The position numbers were made by a program, and so were the translations under genes. Of a stretch of DNA of 64,000 nt, positions 46,531 through 58,559 are shown in pieces; position 1 is the stretch's first letter, and each line of letters opens with the position of its first letter. The stretch is from Phycomyces nitens (lineage: Eukaryota; Mucoromycota; Mucoromycetes; Mucorales; Phycomycetaceae). Under the pieces are notes generated by a model that worked only from the letters and a program-made list of their open reading frames with translations, searched no databases and had not been told where the DNA came from. Location of the stretch: assembly GCA_022702545.1 (NCBI GenBank), contig JAHRBC010000003.1, forward strand, positions 2,542,001 through 2,606,000. The letters run 5' to 3'.

Positions 46531-48309
46531 GCTTATATGCAGCCGTTGGGTTGTGGGAAAGAGAGAAACTATTAAATAATCAACTTGATACATATTAAAT
46601 AGCCAAGTCAATATATATGCACGTGATTCATAGGCTTTGGAAACGTGACAACAAAATCAACAACTGCTTTCCCATACTATTTAATTTCCATGGCATCTAC
46701 TTGATCACTTAATATATAATATATAGTCTTCATTTTAGTGCGAGTGTATCCCATATAAAACATTAATTTTTTTAATAATATTATAGCTTTTACCTATTAA
46801 ATAATTAAGCAATAATATTTAATAGTTGTTATTAATTGTATTTTACAAAAGATAATAGTATTCAAAGGCTATATCATAGTTCCATTACTTAGATTAAGCT
46901 ATCATAAAGCTACATAGTTGGGTATCAAGACGAAGAAGTTGTAACAAACAATCATATCATCAAATATTTTCAAAACATTCTCTTCAATAATAGCATTCTA
47001 TGTCTGCTCTATTTTTTATTCAATTTTATTGAGGGTTACTCTCTGCTCTTTTGCGAGAGCGCCATTAAACTGGAGATTATTTAATTTGTATGGATATTCT
47101 GTGGTTGTATTTCTATGAGCTAAATATCTATAAAATGCAACATCCAACTCATAATATAAGAATGTTGTCTTTGCAATAGAGAAATATAGAGACTTATTTT
47201 CATAGCCACACAGTATATTCACCTTTTAAAAAGGAATTATTATTTACTTGTATCCATATATCTATTATCATCTGCTAAAGCTCATAGACATTACAAAACC
47301 GGTGAATATATATATATAGTATCATATGAGACGATATCAGACTATGTCTATATTAGAAGAATCTGGTTTATGGATACAAAATCTTCTCATCCCTCGATAA
47401 AATGGCTATTTATAAAGGGATATTCGAAGAGTGTCCAATAATTCATTGCCAAATGTTGAGAAAATATAAATATACTTATCAGAGCCCTTATCTTAAAAAG
47501 ACCATCAGTGGGACCATAAGCTGCCTTGGCTACAGTTGGTATATATCAGTAGTCAGATGTTTTCTGACTCAATTTAATATTAGTGCAGTATACAAGTCCC
47601 CTCCCATAGCAACAACCAAACATTAAAAATCTACTAGATAACATAATGATCATACATGCTTATTACTCTTTCCATATAATTTTTCTTATTATAATCACAC
47701 CATGTCTCATCAGATCAGTAAGAAATCTTATAGAGAACGAAAGTAAGTTTAGGAATACCAAAAATTTCTGATAGTTGGAGGGGTTGTTCATGACATTTCA
47801 CATTCTTCCATCTCATTGAGAACCAGCAAATCCAAACCAACTGTCCAAAGAGCTGTACAAATGTGGAGACACAGAGAGACTTTAATTACTAAAAAGTGAG
47901 AAACGGTCAATGTTTTGATGGGAGCCATTCGCATCATCTTAATACCGAAGTAAAAAAAGAATTGTAGATCTACACATGGAGATCCAAAAACCACAATAAA
48001 CAATTACATCTTCCATACTACCATATAAACTACCATTTTTAGGATTTAGTTTTTGTCTTGTTGCCCTGTACTTAATCTACACATATTAAAAAGAAAAACA
48101 GAAGCGATTAAGCTTTCCTCGCCACTCAAGAAGAATCCATCTAACAAAGGGATAATGTTTCCAGGGATGAATCTACATTCATGATTTTCCTGGAGGACAG
48201 AAATAGAAGAGTGTTGTGCTTTTCCGTGGAAAACTTCAGAGAGATAATATTATTCCAAGGCTATAAGTATTATCCAGTTGGTGAGACGCATTTAAGCAAG
48301 CAAGGTTAG

Positions 48310-48520
48310 ATCCAAATATTATCCACTTGAACCAATACCATTTTTACTCTACCTTCCTTGTAAAGACATATTGTAGAGCTAGTCCTCATAATTATTCCTA
48401 TCAAAATTAGTTAAAAATATTAATGTACATAATGGCAGAGCTTAATCATAGAAAGATCAAGTAAATAGTATCTTTATTAAAGGAATATATCTTCCAGCTC
48501 TGCCTGTTTTGTCTGTCATT
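48310..48520. repeat. Repeat P, left-arm copy
   Basis: A diverged copy of 6900-7121, sharing 'ttccttgtaaagaca' and 'tctttattaaaggaat'. Its mirror is at about 56570-56780. In the 7-kb copy an LTR follows the shared 'ctctgcctgttttctctg'; here the sequence continues uninterrupted. Confidence 0.55.
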
Positions 48521-49353
48521 ACTCTTGACTGGATCAAGCATTGACAACAAGCGATAAATAAAATACAGAAAATTGTGTAGATGCTAGAGAATAACTTCTT
48601 TTTATTTGACAAGGTATAAAGACTACTCAAGCGAAAGTATATTCTATATAAGTAGATAATGGTATATCCTATTTATATACCTGTATTACTTTTATGTAAT
48701 AAATGTATAGACTAAATTGTAAGATCCGGTGTAGCACTATATGAGCATGCTATAAAATACTTTATTTATATATTCTTTTCACAAACATGATAAATGGACA
48801 ACGTTTACAATATCCTTAAGTATTTGAGATATACAAATTAGTAGCAGAGTAATAATTTCAAATATTTTGCCTGCTCTGTTTTAATCTTATAGATCACACC
48901 TTATAAATCAAACACTAATAGGAGCATCATAGAGAAGTGTTAATCTAACAGCTGGATATATAATTAATGAATGGTAAATTAAAACGTAAACTATGGGTGT
49001 TATAAAATATAATTAAAAATATTCTTGCTGTTTATCTCATAATATACTCATAGTATTTGTGTAAATATATACTTATTATGGCCTAATATAATGTAGTTAT
49101 CTTATATTAGCAATATTTAATCAGCAATTATAGGATTTTGTCGCACATTTAAGAAAATAACTAAATTTCATGTCAGGTATCTAAAGTGCTTCTTAATATA
49201 AGCCAACTAAAAATATCCCATTATGAATCCAAGTCTCAAGAAGGGGTAGGTATATATCAAGAGTATAATACCTACATTCGGCCAATAATACAAAATATTA
49301 GCTGGTATTGAAACACATGAATCCATTATTTTTTTTCTGGAATTCCATACATC

Positions 49354-49369
49354 CGAGACATATGTCTCG
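49354..49369. promoter_or_regulatory. 16-bp perfect palindrome upstream of small gene A (left arm)
   Basis: CGAGACATATGTCTCG is a perfect inverted repeat, 22 bp before a TATA box (TATATAAA, 49391-49398) and 99 bp before the ATG of gene A. A near-copy, CGAAACATGTCTCG, is at the same position before gene B (50533-50546) with ACTATATAAA at 50565-50574. The mirrored copies are at 55721-55736 and 54544-54557. Conservation between the two diverged genes suggests a dimeric regulator site, which is inference. Confidence 0.5.
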
Positions 49370-49467
49370 TAGAAATATTGAATATGGTACTATATAAAGA
49401 GAAGTAGTTTATTATTTAATGATTTATCGTTTATCACTCTTCTTCTGCTATTAAAGAATATCTTAAT

Positions 49468-49776
49468 ATGCCTATCCAATCCAACAAAATCTATCCGTTC
49501 ATTCCATCTGGCTTTGGATACAATGAAATAACAAATCCGTCTCAAGTAGGATCAAACATCCAACCCCCACCAGTGGCACATGTAGCGCCATCTAGGACAC
49601 AATCTGTTGGCTTTTCTGGTCTGGTCAAAATAGCCGATTATACTCAAGTAACAATTGGAAATTCGGACCATCCTGAAAGTATCAGTGAAGGACACAACAA
49701 TCCAGAACAAGCTATAGATGAATATAGCCACTATATTTTGTACATAATCATTGTATTATTCATAATACTTATCTAA
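49468..49776 (+). CDS. Small gene A, left-arm copy: tail-anchored hypothetical protein
   Basis: 102 codons, no intron. The N-terminus is polar and Pro-rich, the middle reads TQSVGFSGLVKIADYTQVTI, and the last 14 residues (YILYIIIVLFIILI) are a hydrophobic C-terminal anchor. The ATG follows a TATA box by 70 bp. The identical protein is encoded at 55314-55622. The middle segment resembles RSIRFSDVVSVDNSAVTMTV of gene B, so A and B look like diverged tandem paralogs about 1.18 kb apart. Family and function are unknown. Confidence 0.5.
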   Translation: MPIQSNKIYPFIPSGFGYNEITNPSQVGSNIQPPPVAHVAPSRTQSVGFSGLVKIADYTQVTIGNSDHPESISEGHNNPEQAIDEYSHYILYIIIVLFIILI

Positions 49777-50661
49777 TTTTATTTTGCCTATGTAATAAAG
49801 CTTCTATTGTAGCTTTAATTAAAGCTATTTTTTTATATTAAACTGGTTTATGAGCAATTTTTTCTTCAAAAATAAATTCCAATATGAAGCGCTTTGTAGT
49901 CTTATAGTGTATTATGCATTTTTTAATGCCAAATGCGCAATCCCTTTTTGATTTTAATATAGATTTTTTAAAATTATAGCCAAATACTTTGTACAGTACA
50001 TATAGCCGTATAATTTGTTTTTTTTTTTTAAAAAAAAGTATGAAAGCCATCTAAACTAGTATATATTTTATATCTACTAGATTTGCACTATAAGGTTCAA
50101 ACAATATAATAGATAGTAATCAAAACAGTAGTCATATATTATACTAATAAGTCGATAGGTTAATTATGCATTGTAAGTTAATATAATATATATATAATTA
50201 TTGGCAGAGCTTATAATATCTTTATATATTCCACTGTAATATATTGCTTTATTCTTTTAGTATAAACCGTACTCGTTAATATCTAATTTGAACAACATTT
50301 TCCTAGTGACTATAAGCTTTTGGCGCGCATTTAAGAAAGAAATTATATGCCATAGCAAGTATAACTGCTATTGTTTAATTTGGGCCAAGCTAGAATATTC
50401 AATTATTCATACAAGCTTAAGGGTTGAATACATAAACTACAAAAATATACTCTCATAATTTGATTAACTATACGATATTTTAGCGGATACCTAGACGCAT
50501 ATATGCATTAATATATCGACAATTGCCATATCCGAAACATGTCTCGTAGAGATATAGGGTTGGGACTATATAAAAATGTTATTGTCTTAAAATTTGATGT
50601 ATTACTCTCTTTCGCGCTTATTATCTCAAAGCTGCTTTATCAATATACATTTCAATCAAAC

Positions 50662-50826
50662 ATGTCTCTCAGATCAATCCTTGTGGACGAGTTCTCTTCC
50701 TCTAGCATGGTATACTGTGCAATGGTCGATTCGTTGGAAATTGGCCAAACTATCAAGACACAAAAAGTCGAGGCTCCCAAAAGCCTAAACAAAGGTCAAT
50801 CCGTTTCTCTGATGTGGTCTCAGTAG
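50662..50826 (+). pseudogene. Small gene B, left-arm copy, frameshifted
   Basis: From the ATG at 50662 (MSLRSILVDEF) the frame matches the right-arm copy up to VEAPK. One A is then missing from a homopolymer at about 50779-50782, and translation shifts to SLNKGQSVSLMWSQ and stops at 50826 after 54 residues, against 80 in the right arm. The longer frame starting at 50539 begins inside the palindromic promoter element and upstream of the TATA box, so it is not used as the start here. Confidence 0.5.
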
Positions 50827-51749
50827 ATAACTCGGCCGTAACAATGACTGTAAATGGTGACAGAGGAGGTCAAGTTCAAGCAGCATACAATCAAAACACC
50901 TGATAATATTTCGCCTTGAGAGCAAACCCTCATTCTGTATTTACAGATACACTTTAATATTTCTATAAAAATCTCTTTATTTGATCCAAATATAAATTAT
51001 ATTTATCAATTTCGCTTTCTTTTATCTTGTATTCTCTTAATCATGCCTCGAGTCAGAGTCTATTTTCTGGAATATATTATTTGATCACACAAATCGAATA
51101 CTAGATTCATTGAGATAGATATAATGAGAAGCATTTAGAAAATAGCTTAAGATCTTCTATAGATAACTGAATTGAGTTCGCAAACATCGCTGTTGTGGGA
51201 TGTATCTGGTCGTGAGGCAAAGGTTCCTAAACAGTAGCGATGAAAGCATAGTGTAGCCCCAATATAATTGATGCATTGTCCCTAAATTAATTGAAGATCA
51301 AATCGCAATATGTAAGGCAGCTATATACAGAAATAGAGCATAGTAAAAATTCTTTTATTAATTTTTTCTCCGTTGAGTAGTAATAGTAGCTGTGTCTTCT
51401 TGGTGTAGACGAGGAATGGTATGAGATTAGGTTTAGATGGAAATAGAGACAAAATGCATCTGTAAAACATGGTAATGAGATGGTGGTTAGCTTTATTAGT
51501 AATCCCTGTTAGCCTTCTCGATTGTAAACTATTTAAGAAATAAAAGCAACATACACACACGATTATTTTTTTAAAATAGATATGAAATTTTATCATTTTT
51601 TTCAATTTCATTTAACAAAGTTCAGTGTGACTGTATGCAATGGAGATAGGAAGAGCAGCGATGTATGATAGTAGCATAGTAGATGGCGAGAGTATTATGG
51701 GATAAGGTATCAGGGTCTCAAAGCAATTAGCTGCACCTACCGTCATATA

Positions 51750-52030
51750 TGTGGTAATTTGGGGTTGGGAACTTATAGATACTGTAAGAGTGTTATTTAT
51801 TAAAGAGAGAATATTATAATGGTTTATATAGTTATTATTCTAGTTCCCTTGCTCTATTAATCTCTATTGTGTAATGGTCGATTATCGTTGCTATAGTGTG
51901 AAGTGTACGTTTGCCCGGTGTGTAACTGCTCCTGGGATATTAAGTTTCCAGGGTTATTTGCAAGTAGTAACCAGATATTGGTTGTGGATTTTGTATTTCA
52001 CTCAACTGTGGTGTGTATACAACAACATCC
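51750..52030. mobile_element. Diverged LTR copy in the spacer
   Basis: It aligns along its length with the solo LTR at 7122-7399: 'gatactgtaagagtgtt' for 'gatactgtgagagtgtt', 'gtgtgaagtgtacg' and 'ggtgtgtaactgctcctg'. It starts TGTGGTAATTTGGGG and ends near GTATACAACA. No 5-bp duplication is evident, so it is an older or rearranged copy. Confidence 0.65.
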
Positions 52031-52554
52031 ACGAATGTATGTGGTAATTGTTCCAAGGCTTGAAGGAGCAGTAATGGGGAGTTTGGACCAGCTTGGAGTA
52101 TGGGAAAATATTTTAAAGAATATAAAGAAGAAATGATAGCCCAATTATTTTGGCTTGGAACAGAAGTCATTGGGGTTACCAAAAAGAACCCAGACAGAGA
52201 AGGACGATCGATCGTTGAAAGGACAGGCAAAACCATATTTGAGATGAGGTCGTCGAGATAATGAGACCAGGCCACTGTAATTGTATATGACCTTGTTGTG
52301 ATTCAGGATTCAACTAACCAAGGCCACTGAGAGAGCAAGGTAAACAAGCGGTGATGAAGCTGATCTTGGGAAAGATGTGGAAATTAGTGAATTTGGATAT
52401 GATGGATCGAACGGATCTGAAGGATTTTTGTGTAGATACAACTCGAAGTACATGCCAAAGACGGTTGAAAATTAAGAAATTAAAAACACTGGATGGATCT
52501 CTGTCACGCGGTGTGTTGGATTTGGACAAGAAGTTTCCAAGAAGATAGATAGAT

Positions 52555-52865
52555 AGATATATTCTGACGCAAATATCCAGCAATTCGTAGCTTAGCAAGC
52601 AAATAGAACTATTCTTCAGGAAGAAATGTAGAGTCAAAGGTAAGAGAAAATGTAGTAAGAGGTTTAATCGATTGATTTATTTTGTTAAATATTCTTTTGA
52701 TATTTATATGAATAAAAATGGAAGGAATCGGGAAAGGTTGTAAGTAAAAAAGTGGAAATCTCACTCTTAAAGGAGTGGCACACCAATTAATGAAGAAGAT
52801 GGCGTGTTTTCTATATTGACAAAAGACCAAAGAACCGCAAACACGGCGTGAGGCCTCTGACTAAT
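52555..52865 (+). repeat. Repeat R, uninterrupted copy in the spacer
   Basis: It matches 8640-8878 joined to 9272-9350, including 'gcttagcaagcaaat', 'ttcttcaggaagaaa' and 'gcaaacacggcgtga'. This copy shows the state before the LTR insertion at 8879-9266. A GATA run (52545-52560) stands where the GA microsatellite stands in the other copy. Confidence 0.7.
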
Positions 52866-54185
52866 ACTCCATGCTTTTGATGAATTTGACATCTACGTTT
52901 GATTTTTCCAGAAGATCGTTTAGAATTAGATCGCACTGATGCAAAGAGGTTAGAAAAGAAAAACAAAGTTATCGGACAGGAGCAGAAGATATGGAGTCAT
53001 GCCAACTAAATATGTTGTATTCAGCTAAAGAAATAATTCAGATTGAGAATATAAAGTATGATCCTGAGAGAGAAATGGCTTTAGTTTTATGAACGTTCTT
53101 CCGTGTATTAGACGCTCGAAAATTGGGTGAAAGATTATGCTATAACCAGATAAGCTCAGTGGGAGTGAAACAAAGAATGTATTACTAGTAATAAAACATA
53201 CCGAATAACCGACACACTGGAAGTACACTACAGGAAGGAATTCTCTATATGCACCATTCATAAGGAAAGACACACTGGATGGTATTACTAAGTAAAATAA
53301 TGAGTCATATATAACATTTTGTAGAGAGCACATAAATTACATAATATTATATCACAGCAGAAACTCAACACAATACTTATTTAAACATATAATACAAATA
53401 ATAATAGCACTCATCTTATCCACAGATTATTGCTCTAGTATTAAATAAAGTTTCACTGCGCTCGTGGCTATACTTTTTCTTCCTCTGCTTTAATATTGCA
53501 ATTGTATATCTCACACAGTGGGCTTTGTAAATAAGAGATAATATGCATGCTCTCATCTGTTTGATGCCGTTTATAGCTATAAAATAATGTAAAACTGGTC
53601 TGGAATCTAATAGATCAAGATAATATAATTAAATTGTAATACTACTTATATAGCTATTAATTAATTTCAAAGAAAACGTTTTCTATTGTTTATATGTTTA
53701 TGTAGCTATTAGATATCTTATAAAGTTTATTTTGCTATTCATTTTATTTATATCATAATATATACTTTACATTACACTTTGGTAATAAAAAGCGGCACAT
53801 AAATCTGTCTATTGACAGTTTAGAGAATTATCACAGGTTTGTATATTTGACAATTCTAGTTTAAATTTATGTAAATTAAAGCGTGCTTTTCATCATGGAT
53901 CATGTTTGTGAACTCAATTCAGTTATCTATAGAAGATCTTAAGCTATTTTCTAAATGCTTCTCATTATATCTATCTCAATGAATCTAGTATTCGATTTGT
54001 GTGATCAAATAATATATTCCAGAAAATAGACTCTGACTCGAGGCATGATTAAGAGAATACAAGATAAAAGAAAGCGAAATTGATAAATATAATTTATATT
54101 TGGATCAAATAAAGAGATTTTTATAGAAATATTAAAGTGTATCTGTAAATACAGAATGAGGGTTTGCTCTCAAGGCGAAATATTA

Positions 54186-54428
54186 TCAGGTGTTTTGATT
54201 GTATGCTGCTTGAACTTGACCTCCTCTGTCACCATTTACAGTCATTGTTACGGCCGAGTTATCTACTGAGACCACATCAGAGAAACGGATTGACCTTTGT
54301 TTAGGCTTTTTGGGAGCCTCGACTTTTTGTGTCTTGATAGTTTGGCCAATTTCCAACGAATCGACCATTGCACAGTATACCATGCTAGAGGAAGAGAACT
54401 CGTCCACAAGGATTGATCTGAGAGACAT
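54186..54428 (-). CDS. Small gene B, right-arm copy: intact hypothetical protein
   Basis: 80 codons from the ATG at 54426-54428 (MSLRSILVDEFSSSS). The sequence is Ser-rich at the N-terminus, has a basic PKKPKQRS segment at residues 39-46, then RFSDVVSVDNSAVTMTV, and ends QAAYNQNT. There is no signal peptide or membrane segment. A TATA-like ACTATATAAA (54516-54525) lies about 90 bp upstream and a palindromic element at 54544-54557. The longer frame reaching 54551 starts upstream of the TATA box and is rejected. The left-arm copy is frameshifted. A possible paralog of gene A; function unknown. Confidence 0.5.
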   Translation of the reverse strand: MSLRSILVDEFSSSSMVYCAMVDSLEIGQTIKTQKVEAPKKPKQRSIRFSDVVSVDNSAVTMTVNGDRGGQVQAAYNQNT

Positions 54429-55313
54429 GTTTGATTGAAATGTATATTGATAAAGCAGCTTTGAGATAATAAGCGCGAAAGAGAGTAATACATCAAATTT
54501 TAAGACAATAACATTTTTATATAGTCCCAACCCTATATCTCTACGAGACATGTTTCGGATATGGCAATTGTCGATATATTAATGCATATATGCGTCTAGG
54601 TATCCGCTAAAATATCGTATAGTTAATCAAATTATGAGAGTATATTTTTGTAGTTTATGTATTCAACCCTTAAGCTTGTATGAATAATTGAATATTCTAG
54701 CTTGGCCCAAATTAAACAATAGCAGTTATACTTGCTATGGCATATAATTTCTTTCTTAAATGCGCGCCAAAAGCTTATAGTCACTAGGAAAATGTTGTTC
54801 AAATTAGATATTAACGAGTACGGTTTATACTAAAAGAATAAAGCAATATATTACAGTGGAATATATAAAGATATTATAAGCTCTGCCAATAATTATATAT
54901 ATATTATATTAACTTACAATGCATAATTAACCTATCGACTTATTAGTATAATATATGACTACTGTTTTGATTACTATCTATTATATTGTTTGAACCTTAT
55001 AGTGCAAATCTAGTAGATATAAAATATATACTAGTTTAGATGGCTTTCATACTTTTTTTTAAAAAAAAAAAACAAATTATACGGCTATATGTACTGTACA
55101 AAGTATTTGGCTATAATTTTAAAAAATCTATATTAAAATCAAAAAGGGATTGCGCATTTGGCATTAAAAAATGCATAATACACTATAAGACTACAAAGCG
55201 CTTCATATTGGAATTTATTTTTGAAGAAAAAATTGCTCATAAACCAGTTTAATATAAAAAAATAGCTTTAATTAAAGCTACAATAGAAGCTTTATTACAT
55301 AGGCAAAATAAAA

Positions 55314-55622
55314 TTAGATAAGTATTATGAATAATACAATGATTATGTACAAAATATAGTGGCTATATTCATCTATAGCTTGTTCTGGATTGTTGTGTCC
55401 TTCACTGATACTTTCAGGATGGTCCGAATTTCCAATTGTTACTTGAGTATAATCGGCTATTTTGACCAGACCAGAAAAGCCAACAGATTGTGTCCTAGAT
55501 GGCGCTACATGTGCCACTGGTGGGGGTTGGATGTTTGATCCTACTTGAGACGGATTTGTTATTTCATTGTATCCAAAGCCAGATGGAATGAACGGATAGA
55601 TTTTGTTGGATTGGATAGGCAT
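55314..55622 (-). CDS. Small gene A, right-arm copy: tail-anchored hypothetical protein
   Basis: Identical 102-residue product to the left-arm gene at 49468-49776, with the same C-terminal hydrophobic anchor and the same upstream palindrome (55721-55736) and TATA box. A and B point in the same direction, towards the outside of the window's right arm in reverse orientation, as in the left arm. Confidence 0.5.
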   Translation of the reverse strand: MPIQSNKIYPFIPSGFGYNEITNPSQVGSNIQPPPVAHVAPSRTQSVGFSGLVKIADYTQVTIGNSDHPESISEGHNNPEQAIDEYSHYILYIIIVLFIILI

Positions 55623-56569
55623 ATTAAGATATTCTTTAATAGCAGAAGAAGAGTGATAAACGATAAATCATTAAATAATAAACTACTTCTCTTTATATAG
55701 TACCATATTCAATATTTCTACGAGACATATGTCTCGGATGTATGGAATTCCAGAAAAAAAATAATGGATTCATGTGTTTCAATACCAGCTAATATTTTGT
55801 ATTATTGGCCGAATGTAGGTATTATACTCTTGATATATACCTACCCCTTCTTGAGACTTGGATTCATAATGGGATATTTTTAGTTGGCTTATATTAAGAA
55901 GCACTTTAGATACCTGACATGAAATTTAGTTATTTTCTTAAATGTGCGACAAAATCCTATAATTGCTGATTAAATATTGCTAATATAAGATAACTACATT
56001 ATATTAGGCCATAATAAGTATATATTTACACAAATACTATGAGTATATTATGAGATAAACAGCAAGAATATTTTTAATTATATTTTATAACACCCATAGT
56101 TTACGTTTTAATTTACCATTCATTAATTATATATCCAGCTGTTAGATTAACACTTCTCTATGATGCTCCTATTAGTGTTTGATTTATAAGGTGTGATCTA
56201 TAAGATTAAAACAGAGCAGGCAAAATATTTGAAATTATTACTCTGCTACTAATTTGTATATCTCAAATACTTAAGGATATTGTAAACGTTGTCCATTTAT
56301 CATGTTTGTGAAAAGAATATATAAATAAAGTATTTTATAGCATGCTCATATAGTGCTACACCGGATCTTACAATTTAGTCTATACATTTATTACATAAAA
56401 GTAATACAGGTATATAAATAGGATATACCATTATCTACTTATATAGAATATACTTTCGCTTGAGTAGTCTTTATACCTTGTCAAATAAAAAGAAGTTATT
56501 CTCTAGCATCTACACAATTTTCTGTATTTTATTTATCGCTTGTTGTCAATGCTTGATCCAGTCAAGAGT

Positions 56570-56780
56570 AATGACAGACAAAACAGGCAGAGCTGGAAGA
56601 TATATTCCTTTAATAAAGATACTATTTACTTGATCTTTCTATGATTAAGCTCTGCCATTATGTACATTAATATTTTTAACTAATTTTGATAGGAATAATT
56701 ATGAGGACTAGCTCTACAATATGTCTTTACAAGGAAGGTAGAGTAAAAATGGTATTGGTTCAAGTGGATAATATTTGGAT
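56570..56780. repeat. Repeat P, right-arm copy
   Basis: Mirror of 48310-48520 and a diverged relative of 6900-7121. Confidence 0.55.
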
Positions 56781-58559
56781 CTAACCTTGCTTGCTTAAAT
56801 GCGTCTCACCAACTGGATAATACTTATAGCCTTGGAATAATATTATCTCTCTGAAGTTTTCCACGGAAAAGCACAACACTCTTCTATTTCTGTCCTCCAG
56901 GAAAATCATGAATGTAGATTCATCCCTGGAAACATTATCCCTTTGTTAGATGGATTCTTCTTGAGTGGCGAGGAAAGCTTAATCGCTTCTGTTTTTCTTT
57001 TTAATATGTGTAGATTAAGTACAGGGCAACAAGACAAAAACTAAATCCTAAAAATGGTAGTTTATATGGTAGTATGGAAGATGTAATTGTTTATTGTGGT
57101 TTTTGGATCTCCATGTGTAGATCTACAATTCTTTTTTTACTTCGGTATTAAGATGATGCGAATGGCTCCCATCAAAACATTGACCGTTTCTCACTTTTTA
57201 GTAATTAAAGTCTCTCTGTGTCTCCACATTTGTACAGCTCTTTGGACAGTTGGTTTGGATTTGCTGGTTCTCAATGAGATGGAAGAATGTGAAATGTCAT
57301 GAACAACCCCTCCAACTATCAGAAATTTTTGGTATTCCTAAACTTACTTTCGTTCTCTATAAGATTTCTTACTGATCTGATGAGACATGGTGTGATTATA
57401 ATAAGAAAAATTATATGGAAAGAGTAATAAGCATGTATGATCATTATGTTATCTAGTAGATTTTTAATGTTTGGTTGTTGCTATGGGAGGGGACTTGTAT
57501 ACTGCACTAATATTAAATTGAGTCAGAAAACATCTGACTACTGATATATACCAACTGTAGCCAAGGCAGCTTATGGTCCCACTGATGGTCTTTTTAAGAT
57601 AAGGGCTCTGATAAGTATATTTATATTTTCTCAACATTTGGCAATGAATTATTGGACACTCTTCGAATATCCCTTTATAAATAGCCATTTTATCGAGGGA
57701 TGAGAAGATTTTGTATCCATAAACCAGATTCTTCTAATATAGACATAGTCTGATATCGTCTCATATGATACTATATATATATATTCACCGGTTTTGTAAT
57801 GTCTATGAGCTTTAGCAGATGATAATAGATATATGGATACAAGTAAATAATAATTCCTTTTTAAAAGGTGAATATACTGTGTGGCTATGAAAATAAGTCT
57901 CTATATTTCTCTATTGCAAAGACAACATTCTTATATTATGAGTTGGATGTTGCATTTTATAGATATTTAGCTCATAGAAATACAACCACAGAATATCCAT
58001 ACAAATTAAATAATCTCCAGTTTAATGGCGCTCTCGCAAAAGAGCAGAGAGTAACCCTCAATAAAATTGAATAAAAAATAGAGCAGACATAGAATGCTAT
58101 TATTGAAGAGAATGTTTTGAAAATATTTGATGATATGATTGTTTGTTACAACTTCTTCGTCTTGATACCCAACTATGTAGCTTTATGATAGCTTAATCTA
58201 AGTAATGGAACTATGATATAGCCTTTGAATACTATTATCTTTTGTAAAATACAATTAATAACAACTATTAAATATTATTGCTTAATTATTTAATAGGTAA
58301 AAGCTATAATATTATTAAAAAAATTAATGTTTTATATGGGATACACTCGCACTAAAATGAAGACTATATATTATATATTAAGTGATCAAGTAGATGCCAT
58401 GGAAATTAAATAGTATGGGAAAGCAGTTGTTGATTTTGTTGTCACGTTTCCAAAGCCTATGAATCACGTGCATATATATTGACTTGGCTATTTAATATGT
58501 ATCAAGTTGATTATTTAATAGTTTCTCTCTTTCCCACAACCCAACGGCTGCATATAAGC

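Larger units (their letters stand above)
44176..51187 (+). repeat. Giant inverted repeat, left arm (7.01 kb)
   Basis: Bases 44176-51187 are the reverse complement of 53902-60911. Paired positions sum to 105090 over most of the arm, 105087 outside a homopolymer difference at 44605 (8 versus 5 A), and 105089 inside a one-base difference at about 50781. All stretches I compared inside the arms are identical apart from those indels and one base at 51180. The exception is the outer 105 bp, with seven substitutions. The arm contains a Tc1 relic, a GC-rich tandem repeat, a possible spliced gene, a copy of repeat P and a tandem pair of small genes. Long AT-rich parts (46.6-49.4 kb) otherwise lack supported genes. 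Confidence 0.95.
51188..53901. other. Single-copy spacer of the inverted repeat
   Basis: 2.7 kb without inverted symmetry. It holds a diverged LTR (51750-52030) and a copy of repeat R (52555-52865). Open frames (51940-52275, 52314-52637, 53025-53333 on the minus strand; 52351-52548 plus) have no motif I recognise and no conserved start context, so I do not call genes. No centromere-like or replication-origin signal is identified. Confidence 0.6.

Noticed and set aside
50539..50661. Upstream extension of gene B starting MSRRDIGLGLYKN
   Set aside because: The ATG lies inside the palindromic element and upstream of the TATA box shared with gene A, so it is promoter sequence read as protein.
51940..53333. 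Several 65-110 codon frames in the palindrome spacer
   Set aside because: No motif or splice support, and parts overlap LTR and repeat R sequence.
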